DNA of 64,000 bases, taken from positions 10,624-74,623 of the forward strand of contig JBBQLP010000008.1 in assembly GCA_038327995.1 (NCBI GenBank), read 5' to 3'. Every line of letters begins with the position of its first letter. Within the stretch, counting starts at the first letter, position 1. The notes beneath the pieces were generated by a model. The model was not told the origin of the DNA. It did not search any database and worked only from the letters and a program-made list of their open reading frames with translations. Positions 8,753-17,533 of this stretch are shown piece by piece. The translations under genes were made by a program, and so were the position numbers. The stretch comes from CAIOYC01 sp038327995 (lineage in GTDB: Bacteria; Pseudomonadota; Alphaproteobacteria; Caulobacterales; Caulobacteraceae).

Positions 8753-8834
8753 CTTCCCTCCCCCGACGTTCGCGCCGAGCGATAGCCCAACCGGGCGCCC
8801 TTAGCCAACGCGCGCCGATGCCTATATGGCCTGT

Positions 8835-9836
8835 ATGACCCAGCTTTCCGTGCTCGACCTGTCGCCCATCGTCCAGGGTTCGGACGCAAGGGCGGCGCTG
8901 AACAATTCGCGCGACCTCGCCCGCCACGCCGAGCGGCTGGGGTATCGCCGGTTCTGGATGGCCGAGCACCACAACATGACCGGCGTGGCCTCGGCGGCCA
9001 CGGCGGTGGCGCTGGCCCACGTGGCTGGAGGCACCTCGACCATCCGTGTCGGCGCGGGCGGGATCATGTTGCCCAACCACGCCCCTCTGGTGATCGCCGA
9101 GCAGTTCGGGACGCTGGCGGCGCTTTATCCGGGTCGGATCGACCTTGGCGTCGGGCGGGCGCCGGGAACAGACCAGGCGACAGCCCAGGCCCTGCGCCGG
9201 ACCCTTGTGGGCGACATTGACCGCTTCCCGCAGGATGTGATCGAACTGATGCGCTATTTCGAGCCCGCCCAGCCGGGGCAGGCAGTGCGCGCGGTGCCGG
9301 GGGCGGGGCTTGAGGTGCCGGTGTGGATTCTCGGGTCCAGCCTCTATGGGGCGCAGCTCGCCGCGGCGCTTGGCCTACCCTACGCCTTCGCCTCACACTT
9401 CGCCCCCGCGGAACTCGACCGGGCGGCGGCGATCTATCGGACGAGCTACCGCCAGAGCGACACAGGCGCGAAGTCCTGGTTCATGCCCGCCATCACCGTT
9501 GTGGCGGCCGAGACGGATGCGGAGGCGCGATTCCTGTTCTCGTCACTCCAGCAGGCGTTCGTGAACCTGCGCTCGGGCCGGGCGGGTCCCCTGCCGCCTC
9601 CGGTAGACGACATGGATGTGCGGCTCGACCCGATGGCGGCGTCAATGCTGGGTCAGGCCCTGTCGTGCGCCGTGGTCGGCTCGCCCCGGACCGTGCGCGA
9701 GGGCCTCAAGGCCTTCATCACCCGCACCGGCGCCGACGAGGTGATGATCACCTCGCAGATATTTGACCACGCCGCGAGAGTCCGTTCCTTCGAGATCGCA
9801 GCAGAGGCGGCGCGGGAGTTGGCGGAGGCGGCTTAG
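8835..9836 (+). CDS. Luciferase-like (LLM class) flavin-dependent oxidoreductase
   Basis: A 333-residue TIM-barrel flavoprotein of the bacterial luciferase superfamily: QLSVLDLSPIVQGSDA at the N-terminus, RFWMAEHHNMTGVASAATAV (the AEHHN flavin-site motif), IRVGAGGIMLPNHAPLVIAEQFG, and YPGRIDLGVGRAPGTD. Members use FMNH2 and O2 or act as F420/FMN reductases; this LuxAB-like single-chain subgroup is usually annotated as a monooxygenase of unknown substrate. The ATG at 8835 is preferred over 8826 because the conserved block starts there. The stop is 4 bp from that of the convergent M20 gene. Confidence 0.88.
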   Translation: MTQLSVLDLSPIVQGSDARAALNNSRDLARHAERLGYRRFWMAEHHNMTGVASAATAVALAHVAGGTSTIRVGAGGIMLPNHAPLVIAEQFGTLAALYPGRIDLGVGRAPGTDQATAQALRRTLVGDIDRFPQDVIELMRYFEPAQPGQAVRAVPGAGLEVPVWILGSSLYGAQLAAALGLPYAFASHFAPAELDRAAAIYRTSYRQSDTGAKSWFMPAITVVAAETDAEARFLFSSLQQAFVNLRSGRAGPLPPPVDDMDVRLDPMAASMLGQALSCAVVGSPRTVREGLKAFITRTGADEVMITSQIFDHAARVRSFEIAAEAARELAEAA

Positions 9837-9840
9837 TCTC

Positions 9841-11382
9841 CTACCCCAATGTCGCAAGCGCGTAGAGGAACTCCACATAGCCCAGCGTCGCCCGCGCCAT
9901 GCCCGCAACCTTGGGGTTGGAGGGCTCGATCACATAATATTCGTCCGGTGCGTGCTGGCGGCTGCCGTGACCGAGGCCAAAGTGGCCCGCAGGCAGGCTG
10001 ACCGGGGGTCCCGTGAAGATGTAGCCCGGCCATGATCCCGCCAGGCGCGGGGAATAGCCGAAGTTGATTCCCTGCTCGCGATAGGTCGCCGCCATGGCCT
10101 TGATGAGGCTTGAGGTCTCTTCCGTCTGTGTCGGATCGTAGCCGCCCGTGACCTTCACCTCGATATCGCCATAGCCGCGTTTCGCAAGGTGAGCCTTCAG
10201 CTTGGCTTCGGCCTCAGCAGCCGTCTGGTCGGGCACGAGGCGCAGGTCTAGCTTGGCCGTGGCCTTGGAAGGGAGCACCGTCTTGCCGCCCGGCCCGGTG
10301 TAACCCGCGTACATTCCCTCAATGTTCACCGTGGGCTGGGAGGCCAGCCGTTCCAGTGCGTCGCGATAACCGAGGTCGCGCACCCAGTGCTGCACACCCA
10401 TGTTCTTCTTGGCGTCTTCTTCTCGAGTATTGGCGGCCTCGGCGGCGATGATCTCCTTCTGGCGCGGGGTCAGGGGCTTCACGTGCTCGAACCAACCGTC
10501 GATGGCCGGGTCATTGCCGTCTTCGGAGACTAGGGTCGAGAGCGCCTTGACCATTCGCCAAACCGCGCTGTCGAGTTCGGCCTTGTAGCTGGAGTGGATG
10601 TCGTCCGCCGCGCCGCGACCCCAGGCCTTGGTCGAACAGACAAGCTCCACCTCGATCAATCCCTTGGCGCCGAGATCGATAGCCACCCCGCCCTGCGGCG
10701 ACTGCGCAGCGAAGGGCATCCAGACCTCGTGGCACTTTTTCAGTGCAGCCAGCACCTCGGGCCTGTGCACCACCTGATGGAAATGGGGGGAACCGATCTC
10801 TTCTTCGCCTTCGGCCACCAGCACGATGTTGACAGGCGACTTGCGACCGGCGGCGCGCAGGGCGTGCAGGGCGGCGAGGAAGGTGGCCTCTGGACCCTTC
10901 TGGTTCACTGCGCCCCGACCGATCATCACCTTGCCAAAGCCAGCCCGCTCGACGATGCGCCCCTCCAACGGCGGAGAAGACCATTCAGCGGGATCGAACT
11001 GTTTGACGTCGTACATGAAATACATACCGACCGTCCGTTTGGCGCCCGCATCCAGAGTGGCGAAGACGCCGGGCCGCCCATCGGTCTGGAGGATGTTGGC
11101 GCTTTGAAAGCCTGCGTCTTTCAGAAGCTCGGCCATATATATGGCTCCCTCCTGCGCATTTCGGTTCTCCGCCGCAATGGACGGCAGCGCGATCCAGTCC
11201 TGCAACCGCTTGATCGCCTCGGGTTGCTGTTTGTCGACGGCGGCGCGGACGGGGCCGAGGTCCAGTTTGGTCGGAGCCGCCGTCAGGAGGCGCGGCGCGG
11301 CCAGAGCCAGTCCGCCCGCCGCCGCCGCCATGGTCATCAAGCCCCGCCGGTGCGGCGTTCCATTGGTGAACTTGTTGGTCAT
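9841..11382 (-). CDS. Tat-exported M20 family metallohydrolase with variant metal site
   Basis: 513 aa. The N-terminus has a twin-arginine signal (HRRGLMTM followed by a hydrophobic Ala/Leu stretch to about residue 36), so the enzyme is probably folded before export to the periplasm. The M20 fold is shown by VLVAEGEEEIGSPHF (general-base Glu region near residues 191-195), a dimerisation-domain segment near residues 300-400 and the late GHGSRQHAPDEY motif carrying a metal-ligand His. Where typical members have GHxD, this protein has FMYD (residues 122-125), and the bridging-Asp position is Asn in GRGAVNQKG (Asn160). A good ribosome site (AAAGGGG) precedes the ATG. Substrate is probably a dipeptide or N-acyl amino acid, by family only. 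Confidence 0.85.
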   Translation of the reverse strand: MTNKFTNGTPHRRGLMTMAAAAGGLALAAPRLLTAAPTKLDLGPVRAAVDKQQPEAIKRLQDWIALPSIAAENRNAQEGAIYMAELLKDAGFQSANILQTDGRPGVFATLDAGAKRTVGMYFMYDVKQFDPAEWSSPPLEGRIVERAGFGKVMIGRGAVNQKGPEATFLAALHALRAAGRKSPVNIVLVAEGEEEIGSPHFHQVVHRPEVLAALKKCHEVWMPFAAQSPQGGVAIDLGAKGLIEVELVCSTKAWGRGAADDIHSSYKAELDSAVWRMVKALSTLVSEDGNDPAIDGWFEHVKPLTPRQKEIIAAEAANTREEDAKKNMGVQHWVRDLGYRDALERLASQPTVNIEGMYAGYTGPGGKTVLPSKATAKLDLRLVPDQTAAEAEAKLKAHLAKRGYGDIEVKVTGGYDPTQTEETSSLIKAMAATYREQGINFGYSPRLAGSWPGYIFTGPPVSLPAGHFGLGHGSRQHAPDEYYVIEPSNPKVAGMARATLGYVEFLYALATLG

Positions 11383-11446
11383 CGTCAGCCCCTTTGATTC
11401 AGGAGCCTAGCTTGAACCGGATCGGGGCCGGGTCAACGGGCGTTGG

Positions 11447-12073
11447 CTATTTTCCGTCCTGCTCCCATCCCGTGACGAAGGCGCGCGCGCGTTCCGCAAC
11501 GTCGGTGGCGGATCGTCCGGGGGCGTAGAGGGCCGAGCCTATGCCAAAGCCCGCCGCGCCCGCCTCGCGCCACTCGCCCATGCCGCCCGGCTCGATGCCG
11601 CCGACGGCGAAGACGGGCGTCGCCGCCGGGATCACCGCCTTCATCGCCTTCAGCACGCGTGGACTTGCACCCTCAGCGGGGAACAGCTTCAGCCCGTCCG
11701 CCCCGCCGTCGATGGCGGCGAAGGCTTCGGTGGGGGTGAAGAAGGCGGGCAGCGACACCATTCCCCGCGCCTTGGTGCGGGCGATCACAGCGGTATTCAT
11801 GTTGGGCGCGACGATCACCTGACCGCCCGCGTCGCCGACCCCATCAACGGCGTCGGCGCTCAACACAGTGCCCGCCCCCACAAACGCCCGGTCGCCAAGC
11901 GCCGCTCGCATCCGGCGAATACTTTCCAAGGGCTCTGGCGAATTGAGCGGCACCTCGAGGCAGAGGAAGCCCGCGCCGACCAGAGCCTCGCCGATCACCA
12001 CCGCCTCCTCAGGCTTCAATCCGCGAAGAATGGCGATCAACGGCAACCGGTTCAGCACCTCGTCCCAGGTCAT
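11447..12073 (-). CDS. dgoA: 2-dehydro-3-deoxy-6-phosphogalactonate aldolase
   Basis: KDPG/KDPGal-type class I aldolase of 208 aa, splitting a 2-keto-3-deoxy-6-phospho sugar acid to pyruvate and glyceraldehyde-3-phosphate. The N-terminus LPLIAILRGLKPEEAVVIGE and the catalytic-Glu segment CLEVPLNSPEPLESI match the galactonate (DgoA) branch more than Eda. The Schiff-base Lys is in GLKLFPAEGASPRVLKA. The ATG at 12073 is chosen because GGAG sits six bases upstream; longer in-frame starts lack a signal. No DgoK or DgoD neighbours are visible, so pathway context here is absent. The gene is divergent from the CocE hydrolase gene. Confidence 0.85.
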   Translation of the reverse strand: MTWDEVLNRLPLIAILRGLKPEEAVVIGEALVGAGFLCLEVPLNSPEPLESIRRMRAALGDRAFVGAGTVLSADAVDGVGDAGGQVIVAPNMNTAVIARTKARGMVSLPAFFTPTEAFAAIDGGADGLKLFPAEGASPRVLKAMKAVIPAATPVFAVGGIEPGGMGEWREAGAAGFGIGSALYAPGRSATDVAERARAFVTGWEQDGK

Positions 12074-12197
12074 TTCGCTCTCCATCCATCGCCCGCAGCC
12101 ACCATAAGCGGCGAACGCGCCGATGGCTCCCGTTTCCCCTTGCCAAACGCAGACGTTGGTGGACCTTTGGCGACCTTTCATCCTCCGGGGGCGGACC

Positions 12198-14114
12198 GTG
12201 CGTTTCACTCAGCTTGCCTTGATCCTGTCGGCCTTCGCCCTCATTGCGGGAGGCGCCAACGCCGCGCCCGCGAAGAGCGCTGCCCCGACGTTCTCGGACA
12301 TCCCGGCGAAGTTTGAAGCGCCCAACGAAGCGAACGACTACGTCAAGCGGGTCGAGATGATCCCCATGCGCGACGGGGTGAAGCTCTACACTGTGATCGT
12401 GGTTCCCAAGGGCGCGAAGGGCGCGCCGATCATCCTGACCCGCACCCCCTATAACGCCAAAGCGCGCGCCCAGCGTTCGGACAGCCCGTCGATGCTGGCC
12501 ACGTTGCCGCTGTCCGACGAGGGCTTCGTTCAGGCCGGTTACATTCGCGTCTATCAGGACGTGCGCGGCAAATATGGTTCGCAGGGCGAGTATGTGATGA
12601 CCCGCCCGGTGCGGGGCCCGCTCAATCCCACCAAGGTCGACCACGTGACCGACGCCTGGGACACCATCGACTGGCTGGTGAAAAACACCCCGGAATCGAA
12701 CGGCAAGGTCGGCATGATCGGCTCGTCCTACGAGGGTTTCACCGTGGTGATGGCCCTGCTCGATCCGCACCCGGCGTTGAAGGCGGCCGTGCCGGAAAGC
12801 CCGATGGTGGACGGTTGGATGGGCGACGACTGGTTCCACTACGGCGCCTTCCGCAACCCCAACTTCGACTACACCAAGAGCCAGACCGCCCAGCAGGGAT
12901 CAGGCGAGGGGATCGGCCGCGACGGGCTGGACGACTATTCCACCTTCCTGCGCGCCGGATCGTCCGGCGACTACGCCCGCGCCAAGGGACTGGACAAGCT
13001 TCCGTGGGCTGCGCGGATGATGCAGCACCCGGCCTACGACAGCTTCTGGAGCGGGCAGGCGCTGGACGCCGCCGTCGTCGCCCATCCATCCAGCGTGCCG
13101 ACCCTGTGGGAACAGGGGCTGTGGGACCAGGAAGATATGTGGGGCGCCAATCACGCCTGGTTGGCGCTGAAGGCGGCGGGGCATGAGAGCAACAACTGGC
13201 TGGTCATGGGCCCCTGGTTCCACAGTCAGGTGAATCGTGAAGGCTGGATGCTTGGACCGTTCAAATGGAACGGCGACACCGCCCTGCAATTCCGCCGCGA
13301 GATGGTGCTGCCCTTCTTCAACCAGTATTTGAAGGACGGTCCGCCCGCAAACCTTGCCCGCGTCGCCGTCTACAACGATGCGGAAAACCACTGGGATAGG
13401 AAGGCTGACTGGCCGGGGGCCTGCGAGAAGGGCTGCGCCAAACCGATGACGCCGCTCTATCTGCAGGCCGGGTTCGGGCTGGGGTTCGACAAGCCCGCGA
13501 CGGGTTCGGCGGGCGACTCCTACGTCTCCGATCCGGCCAAACCGGTGCTCTACACCCCGCGTCCGGTGAAGTTCTCCGACAGCGACGCCTGGCGCACATG
13601 GCTGGTGCGCGACCAGCGGTTCGTGGACGGACGACCGGACGTGCTGGCCTACGAGACCCCGATCCTGACCAAAGCCGTGAAGATCGAGGGCGCGCCGGTG
13701 GCCGACCTGATGACCATGACCACGGGCACGGACGGCGACTATGTGGTCAAGCTGATCGACGTCTATCCGGATGAGTATCCGAGCCAGCCCGAACTCGGCG
13801 GTTATGAACTGCCTGTCGGCACGGACATCTTCCGCGCCCGCTACCGCGACAGCTTTGAGCACCCCAGCGCCATTCCGGCCAATACGCCAGTGCGGGTGAA
13901 GTTCGTGCTTCCCAATGCCGATCACGTCTTCCTGCCGGGCCACCGGATCATGGTGCAGGTCCAGTCGACCCTGTTCCCGCTCTATGACCGCAACCCACAG
14001 ACCTTCGTGCCCAACATCTTCAACGCCAAGCCCGCCGACTACCAGAAGGCGACCGTGACGATCCTGCGTTCGGGCGAGGAGGCCAGCGCGGTGTGGCTGC
14101 CGATCGTGGAGTGA
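12198..14114 (+). CDS. Exported CocE/NonD family hydrolase (X-Pro dipeptidyl-peptidase fold)
   Basis: Serine hydrolase of about 638 aa. A signal peptide is visible from the GTG at 12198 (RFTQLALILSAFALIAGGANAA), preceded by a GGGGGCGGA ribosome site, which decides this start over the longer frame at 12123. The alpha/beta-hydrolase core has the nucleophile elbow GMIGSSYEGFTV; the cap-domain and catalytic-Asp regions follow. The C-terminal quarter (DYVVKLIDVYPDEYP, then LPGHRIMVQVQSTLFPLYDRN) is the jelly-roll domain of the family. Relatives hydrolyse cocaine esters, glutaryl-7-ACA and alpha-amino acid esters; the natural substrate is unknown. Likely periplasmic. Confidence 0.9.
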   Translation: MRFTQLALILSAFALIAGGANAAPAKSAAPTFSDIPAKFEAPNEANDYVKRVEMIPMRDGVKLYTVIVVPKGAKGAPIILTRTPYNAKARAQRSDSPSMLATLPLSDEGFVQAGYIRVYQDVRGKYGSQGEYVMTRPVRGPLNPTKVDHVTDAWDTIDWLVKNTPESNGKVGMIGSSYEGFTVVMALLDPHPALKAAVPESPMVDGWMGDDWFHYGAFRNPNFDYTKSQTAQQGSGEGIGRDGLDDYSTFLRAGSSGDYARAKGLDKLPWAARMMQHPAYDSFWSGQALDAAVVAHPSSVPTLWEQGLWDQEDMWGANHAWLALKAAGHESNNWLVMGPWFHSQVNREGWMLGPFKWNGDTALQFRREMVLPFFNQYLKDGPPANLARVAVYNDAENHWDRKADWPGACEKGCAKPMTPLYLQAGFGLGFDKPATGSAGDSYVSDPAKPVLYTPRPVKFSDSDAWRTWLVRDQRFVDGRPDVLAYETPILTKAVKIEGAPVADLMTMTTGTDGDYVVKLIDVYPDEYPSQPELGGYELPVGTDIFRARYRDSFEHPSAIPANTPVRVKFVLPNADHVFLPGHRIMVQVQSTLFPLYDRNPQTFVPNIFNAKPADYQKATVTILRSGEEASAVWLPIVE

Positions 14115-14235
14115 AAATGGGGCGGGAAGATAGTGTGCCGCCTCGCCCCCGCCCCGCTTCCAGGGACCTTCCCAGGGGGTAGGAATAGAGGCGTCGTGCT
14201 TTACTTCGTCTCCAACGCCGCTTCCTGCTTAGCCT

Positions 14236-14835
14236 TCATGGGGAAGTTGCCGCAGGGCGACTAAGGTTGTCCTGCCTCATCCGCAGGAACCAGACTCCGG
14301 CCGCGCCCCACAGCCTGCTGTCGATCACCTCATACCCCGCGGCCATTGGCGCCGCCTCGTCCGCCGCCTGCTCCAGCACGGTTATTGCCCCGTTCGCCAG
14401 CCAACCGCCTTCGCGCAGGCTGGCGAGCGCCAGCGCTCCCAACCCCTTACGATAGGGCGGGTCGAGGAAGGCGAGGTCGAAGGCCGCGCCTGCGCTTGCG
14501 GGGCGGGCGCCGAGGTCTGTGGCGTCTCTCCGGTGGATGCGCGTTTCGCCGAACAGGCCCAGCGTCTCGATATTGTCGCGGATGGCGCCCCGCGCCGCCT
14601 CCCCCGTCTCTACGAACAGGCAACTAGCCGCGCCCCGCGACAGGGCCTCAAACCCCAGCCCGCCGGAGCCCGCGAACAGGTCGATCACCCGCGCGCCCTC
14701 AAGATCGGGCGCCCAGGCTGCGTGGGAAAGCACGTCGAATAGCGCTTGGCGCGCCCGGTCGGAGGTGGGGCGCGTGTCTACCCCGACCGGGGCGATCAAC
14801 GGGCGACCGCGCAGGCTTCCGGCGACGATTCTCAT
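14236..14835 (-). CDS. rsmD: 16S rRNA (guanine(966)-N(2))-methyltransferase
   Basis: 199 aa SAM-dependent methyltransferase acting on 16S rRNA G966 in the assembled 30S particle. The family N-terminus MRIVAGSLRGRPLIAP and TRPTSDRARQALFDVL are present, followed by the SAM loop VIDLFAGSGGLGFEALSRGA and the catalytic AFLDPPYRKGL motif. The ATG at 14835 is the conserved start. It sits 11 bp downstream of a thioesterase gene and in the same direction as rluB, with which rsmD is commonly linked in alphaproteobacteria. Confidence 0.94.
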   Translation of the reverse strand: MRIVAGSLRGRPLIAPVGVDTRPTSDRARQALFDVLSHAAWAPDLEGARVIDLFAGSGGLGFEALSRGAASCLFVETGEAARGAIRDNIETLGLFGETRIHRRDATDLGARPASAGAAFDLAFLDPPYRKGLGALALASLREGGWLANGAITVLEQAADEAAPMAAGYEVIDSRLWGAAGVWFLRMRQDNLSRPAATSP

Positions 14836-14846
14836 GCGCCCAACCC

Positions 14847-15266
14847 CTAAGCCTTGGGCCAAAGAATGATCTGGGTGCAACGAAAGAGCGCCATCAGCTT
14901 GCCTGTGGCTTCGGCGGTCAGGGTAGCGTCCCAGACCTCCGTGGTGCGTCCGCCGTGCACCCGTCTGGCTTCGCACAACACCCAGCCCTCGCGGATGGTG
15001 GAGACGAAGTTGGACTTCAACTCCGCCGTGGTGAAGCCTGAGGCGCCGGGCGGCGGACGGGTTCCGTAGGCGCACAGGGTGTCGGCCAGCGCAACCAGGG
15101 CGGGGGCGAACAGAAAGCCGATCGGTGCAATCAGCGCGGGCGTCGCCTCCATCCTGGCGCGCATCAGTCCGTCTTCGGCGTGGGTGACGACCATGCCGAC
15201 GAGGCCGGGCAGCCGGTCCTGGTTCACCGTATTGAGGTGTGCGACCCATTCGGGATCGTTCGCCAA
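14847..15266 (-). CDS. PaaI-type hotdog-fold thioesterase, 139 aa
   Basis: A hotdog-fold acyl-CoA thioesterase by pattern: GMVVTHAEDGLMRARMEATPALIAP, then a helix with PALVALADTLC, and ELKSNFVSTIREGWVLCEARRVHGGRTTEVWDA, which matches the strand order of PaaI/YbgC relatives. No ATG fits. A TTG at 15266 is preceded by a perfect AGGAGG that overlaps the stop codon of rluB, so I take TTG as the start; only 10 bases separate it from that stop. It therefore sits between rluB and rsmD in one operon, an unusual partner for two rRNA-modifying enzymes. Substrate unknown. Confidence 0.78.
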   Translation of the reverse strand: MANDPEWVAHLNTVNQDRLPGLVGMVVTHAEDGLMRARMEATPALIAPIGFLFAPALVALADTLCAYGTRPPPGASGFTTAELKSNFVSTIREGWVLCEARRVHGGRTTEVWDATLTAEATGKLMALFRCTQIILWPKA

Positions 15267-15284
15267 GTACAGCCTCCTATCGTT
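15261..15284 (-). promoter_or_regulatory. Strong ribosome binding site deciding a TTG start
   Basis: On the minus strand the sequence reads TAGGAGGCTGTACTTG: the rluB stop TAG is the first part of a full AGGAGG Shine-Dalgarno, six bases before the TTG of the thioesterase. This ties thioesterase translation to termination of rluB. Confidence 0.7.
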
Positions 15285-16479
15285 TGCCAGGCCGGGCCGG
15301 GCCAGCCGTGGACCTCTCCGCGCGCGGCGTGCGAACAGGCGCGCGCACCGATCCATCCGGCTTGCGGCTGCCCTTGGCGAAGGTCAGGTCGACTCCCTTG
15401 CGCTCGGGCTTTTGCGAGCGTGAGCCCGCACCCTTCTCCGCAGCTTTCTTTGATTTTGAGGGCGGCCCATGGGGTGAGAGCTTCTTCTTCGGCTTGGCCC
15501 AGCCGGGCTTGAAGATCTTGGCGGGCTTCTCCTCGACCGGCTTTCTGGCCCCGTCGCGGCGGGTCTCGTTGGCGCGGGCGGCCTTTTCGGCGGACTTGGG
15601 GGCCTCCAGCTTCGGCATCGTGGTGCGCTCGCCCTTGGGCATATTCTCAGGCGCGATGAAGCCTTCGAGCTGTTCGCGGATCACGCGAGGACCGACCTCT
15701 TCCGCTTCCCCCTGCGCCAGCGTGCCTAACGCGAATGGCCCATACGCCAGGCGGATCAGCCGGTTCACCTTCAGGCCCAGATGCTCCAGCACCCGGCGCA
15801 CTTCGCGGTTTTTGCCCTCGGTGATGGCGAGGGTGATCCAGATGTTGGCGGGCCCCTTGCGATCCTCGTCCGCGGCGGCGTGTTTCACCTTGTCGAGCTT
15901 CGCTTCGATGGCGCCGTAGACCACGCCTTCGACGGTGATCCCGTCCTTCAGCTTGTCGAGTTTCTCCTGTGTGGCATGGCCGTAGGCGCGCGCCCGATAG
16001 CGCCGCACCCACCCCGCCGACGGCAACTCCAGCGCCCGAGCCAGCGCTCCGTCGTTGGTAAGCAGCAAAAGGCCCTCTGACGCCAGATCGAGCCGTCCGA
16101 CCGAGATCACGCGCGGCAACCCGGAGGGTAGATGCTCGAACACCGTCGGGCGTCCCTTGGGATCGGTATGGGCTGTAAGAAGTCCCACCGGCTTGTGATA
16201 GCGCCACAGGCGCGTGGGCTCCGCGTCCGCCGCCACCTTGCCGTCCACGGTCAGGATGTCGTTGGAGCTGACCTTTACGGCGGGCGAGGTCAGGACGACG
16301 CCATTCAGCGCCACGCGCCCCTCGGCGATCAGGCGCTCGATCTCGCGGCGTGAGGCGACGCCCGCCCGGGCCAGCGCCTTGGCGACACGGTCTCCATCAG
16401 TCTTCCTAGCAGCGCCCCCTGAGGCTTCTGCTTGACCCTCGGCGGCGGTGAGGCTTGGGTGGTTTTTGTGATCGACCAT
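15277..16479 (-). CDS. rluB: 23S rRNA pseudouridine synthase (RluB/RsuA family) with long basic tail
   Basis: 400 aa. An N-terminal S4 RNA-binding domain (about residues 28-75: DRVAKALARAGVASRREIERLI) is followed by the RsuA-type catalytic domain with PVGLLTAHTDPKGRPTVFEHLP and the catalytic Asp in GRLDLASEGLLLLTNDG. After about residue 280 comes an extended Lys/Arg/Pro/Ser-rich tail of more than 100 residues, likely disordered and RNA-binding. It converts a uridine of 23S rRNA (U2605 in E. coli RluB) to pseudouridine. The ATG at 16479 lies only 6 bp from the divergent tadA start, so the two 5' ends cannot both have a full untranslated leader outside coding DNA. Confidence 0.92.
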   Translation of the reverse strand: MVDHKNHPSLTAAEGQAEASGGAARKTDGDRVAKALARAGVASRREIERLIAEGRVALNGVVLTSPAVKVSSNDILTVDGKVAADAEPTRLWRYHKPVGLLTAHTDPKGRPTVFEHLPSGLPRVISVGRLDLASEGLLLLTNDGALARALELPSAGWVRRYRARAYGHATQEKLDKLKDGITVEGVVYGAIEAKLDKVKHAAADEDRKGPANIWITLAITEGKNREVRRVLEHLGLKVNRLIRLAYGPFALGTLAQGEAEEVGPRVIREQLEGFIAPENMPKGERTTMPKLEAPKSAEKAARANETRRDGARKPVEEKPAKIFKPGWAKPKKKLSPHGPPSKSKKAAEKGAGSRSQKPERKGVDLTFAKGSRKPDGSVRAPVRTPRAERSTAGPARPGKR

Positions 16480-16485
16480 GACGAA

Positions 16486-16932
16486 ATGACCATGCGCATC
16501 GCCCTCGCCGAGGCGCAAGCCGCCGCCGGGGCCGGAGAGACCCCCGTAGGCGCTGTTGTGCTTGATCCGGCGACGGGAGAGGTGATCGCCAAGGCCGGAA
16601 ACGCCCCCATCGGTCTGCACGATCCCACCGCCCACGCCGAAATCAGGGCCATCCGCGCGGCGGCGGCGCGGGTTGGCAACTACCGGCTCACCGGCCTGTC
16701 GCTCTACGTGACGCTGGAGCCCTGCCCCATGTGCGCGGGGGCGATCAGCCATGCCCGGATCGGACGCCTGATCTATGGCGCGGATGACGCCAAGGGCGGC
16801 GGTGTGATCCACGGCGCCCGCGTGTTCGACCAGCCCACCTGCCACTGGAAACCCCAGGTGACTGGCGGGGTGCTGGCCGGGGAAAGCGCGGATATGCTGC
16901 GCGGGTTCTTCAAGGCGCGGCGAGGGCGTTGA
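16486..16932 (+). CDS. tadA: tRNA-specific adenosine deaminase (wobble A34 to inosine)
   Basis: 148 aa zinc deaminase. The zinc and proton-shuttle motif is AHAEIRAI (His50, Glu52), and the second zinc motif is EPCPMCAGAI. It deaminates A34 of tRNA-Arg(ACG), an essential function in most bacteria. Two ATGs (16486 and 16492) are available before the conserved RIALAEAQAAA block; I use the first. It is divergent from rluB with the start codons 6 bp apart, and its 3' end overlaps the convergent GNAT gene by 23 bp. Confidence 0.94.
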   Translation: MTMRIALAEAQAAAGAGETPVGAVVLDPATGEVIAKAGNAPIGLHDPTAHAEIRAIRAAAARVGNYRLTGLSLYVTLEPCPMCAGAISHARIGRLIYGADDAKGGGVIHGARVFDQPTCHWKPQVTGGVLAGESADMLRGFFKARRGR

Positions 16933-17533
16933 GGCGGCTTTCCAGCTTGTCGCGGACCATCGGCCATTCCGCGGCGATGATGGAGAAGACGACCGTGTCG
17001 CGCACATGGCCGGTCCAGGTGATCTTGTTCTGTCGCAGCACGCCCTCGTAATGCGCGCCGAGCTTCTTGATCGCCGCCTGTGAACGAAGATTGCGCGCGT
17101 CGGTGATGATCTCCACCCGATGGGCGGGCTGACCGAACAGGCCGCCCTCGAAGGCGTGCGCCAGAAGGAGCCGCTTGGCCTCGGGGTTGACGGGCCCGCC
17201 GCGCACCTCGGGTCGGTAGAAGGTGGCGCCGATCTCCCCTCCCCGGTCGGCGGGTTTGAGGTTGAGATAACTGGTCGTGCCAACGATGACGCCGTCCGAA
17301 AGGCGGCGCACCGCGAAGTTCTGGAAATCGCCGGTCGCCGCACGTTCCAGGGCGACCGTCCACCAGGCGTCGAAATGCGCGCCGTAACCTGCGCGAGAGA
17401 ACAGCGACCATGCTTCGGGATCGACATCCAGCGCCGCCCGAAGCTCCGCCTTCAATCCCGCATGATAGGGCTCCAGCCGGATGAAACGGCCGTCGAGGGC
17501 GGGCGGGGGCTGAAGCGAGGCGGGGTGGCTCAT
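16910..17533 (-). CDS. GNAT family N-acetyltransferase (RimJ/RimL-like), 207 aa
   Basis: The sequence fits the Acetyltransf_3/RimJ-RimL type: RFIRLEPYHAGLKAELRAAL at the start, a GATFYRPEVRGGPVNPEAKRLL acetyl-CoA region, and a late VEIITDARNLRSQAAIKKLGAHYEGVLRQ block with the NxxSxxxxxKLG signature. Members acetylate ribosomal protein N-termini or small amines; a GNAT annotated next to tRNA/rRNA genes does not by itself prove a ribosomal target. The start could be ATG 17533 or 17545; the family block begins soon after both. The end overlaps tadA. Confidence 0.85.
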   Translation of the reverse strand: MSHPASLQPPPALDGRFIRLEPYHAGLKAELRAALDVDPEAWSLFSRAGYGAHFDAWWTVALERAATGDFQNFAVRRLSDGVIVGTTSYLNLKPADRGGEIGATFYRPEVRGGPVNPEAKRLLLAHAFEGGLFGQPAHRVEIITDARNLRSQAAIKKLGAHYEGVLRQNKITWTGHVRDTVVFSIIAAEWPMVRDKLESRLNALAAP

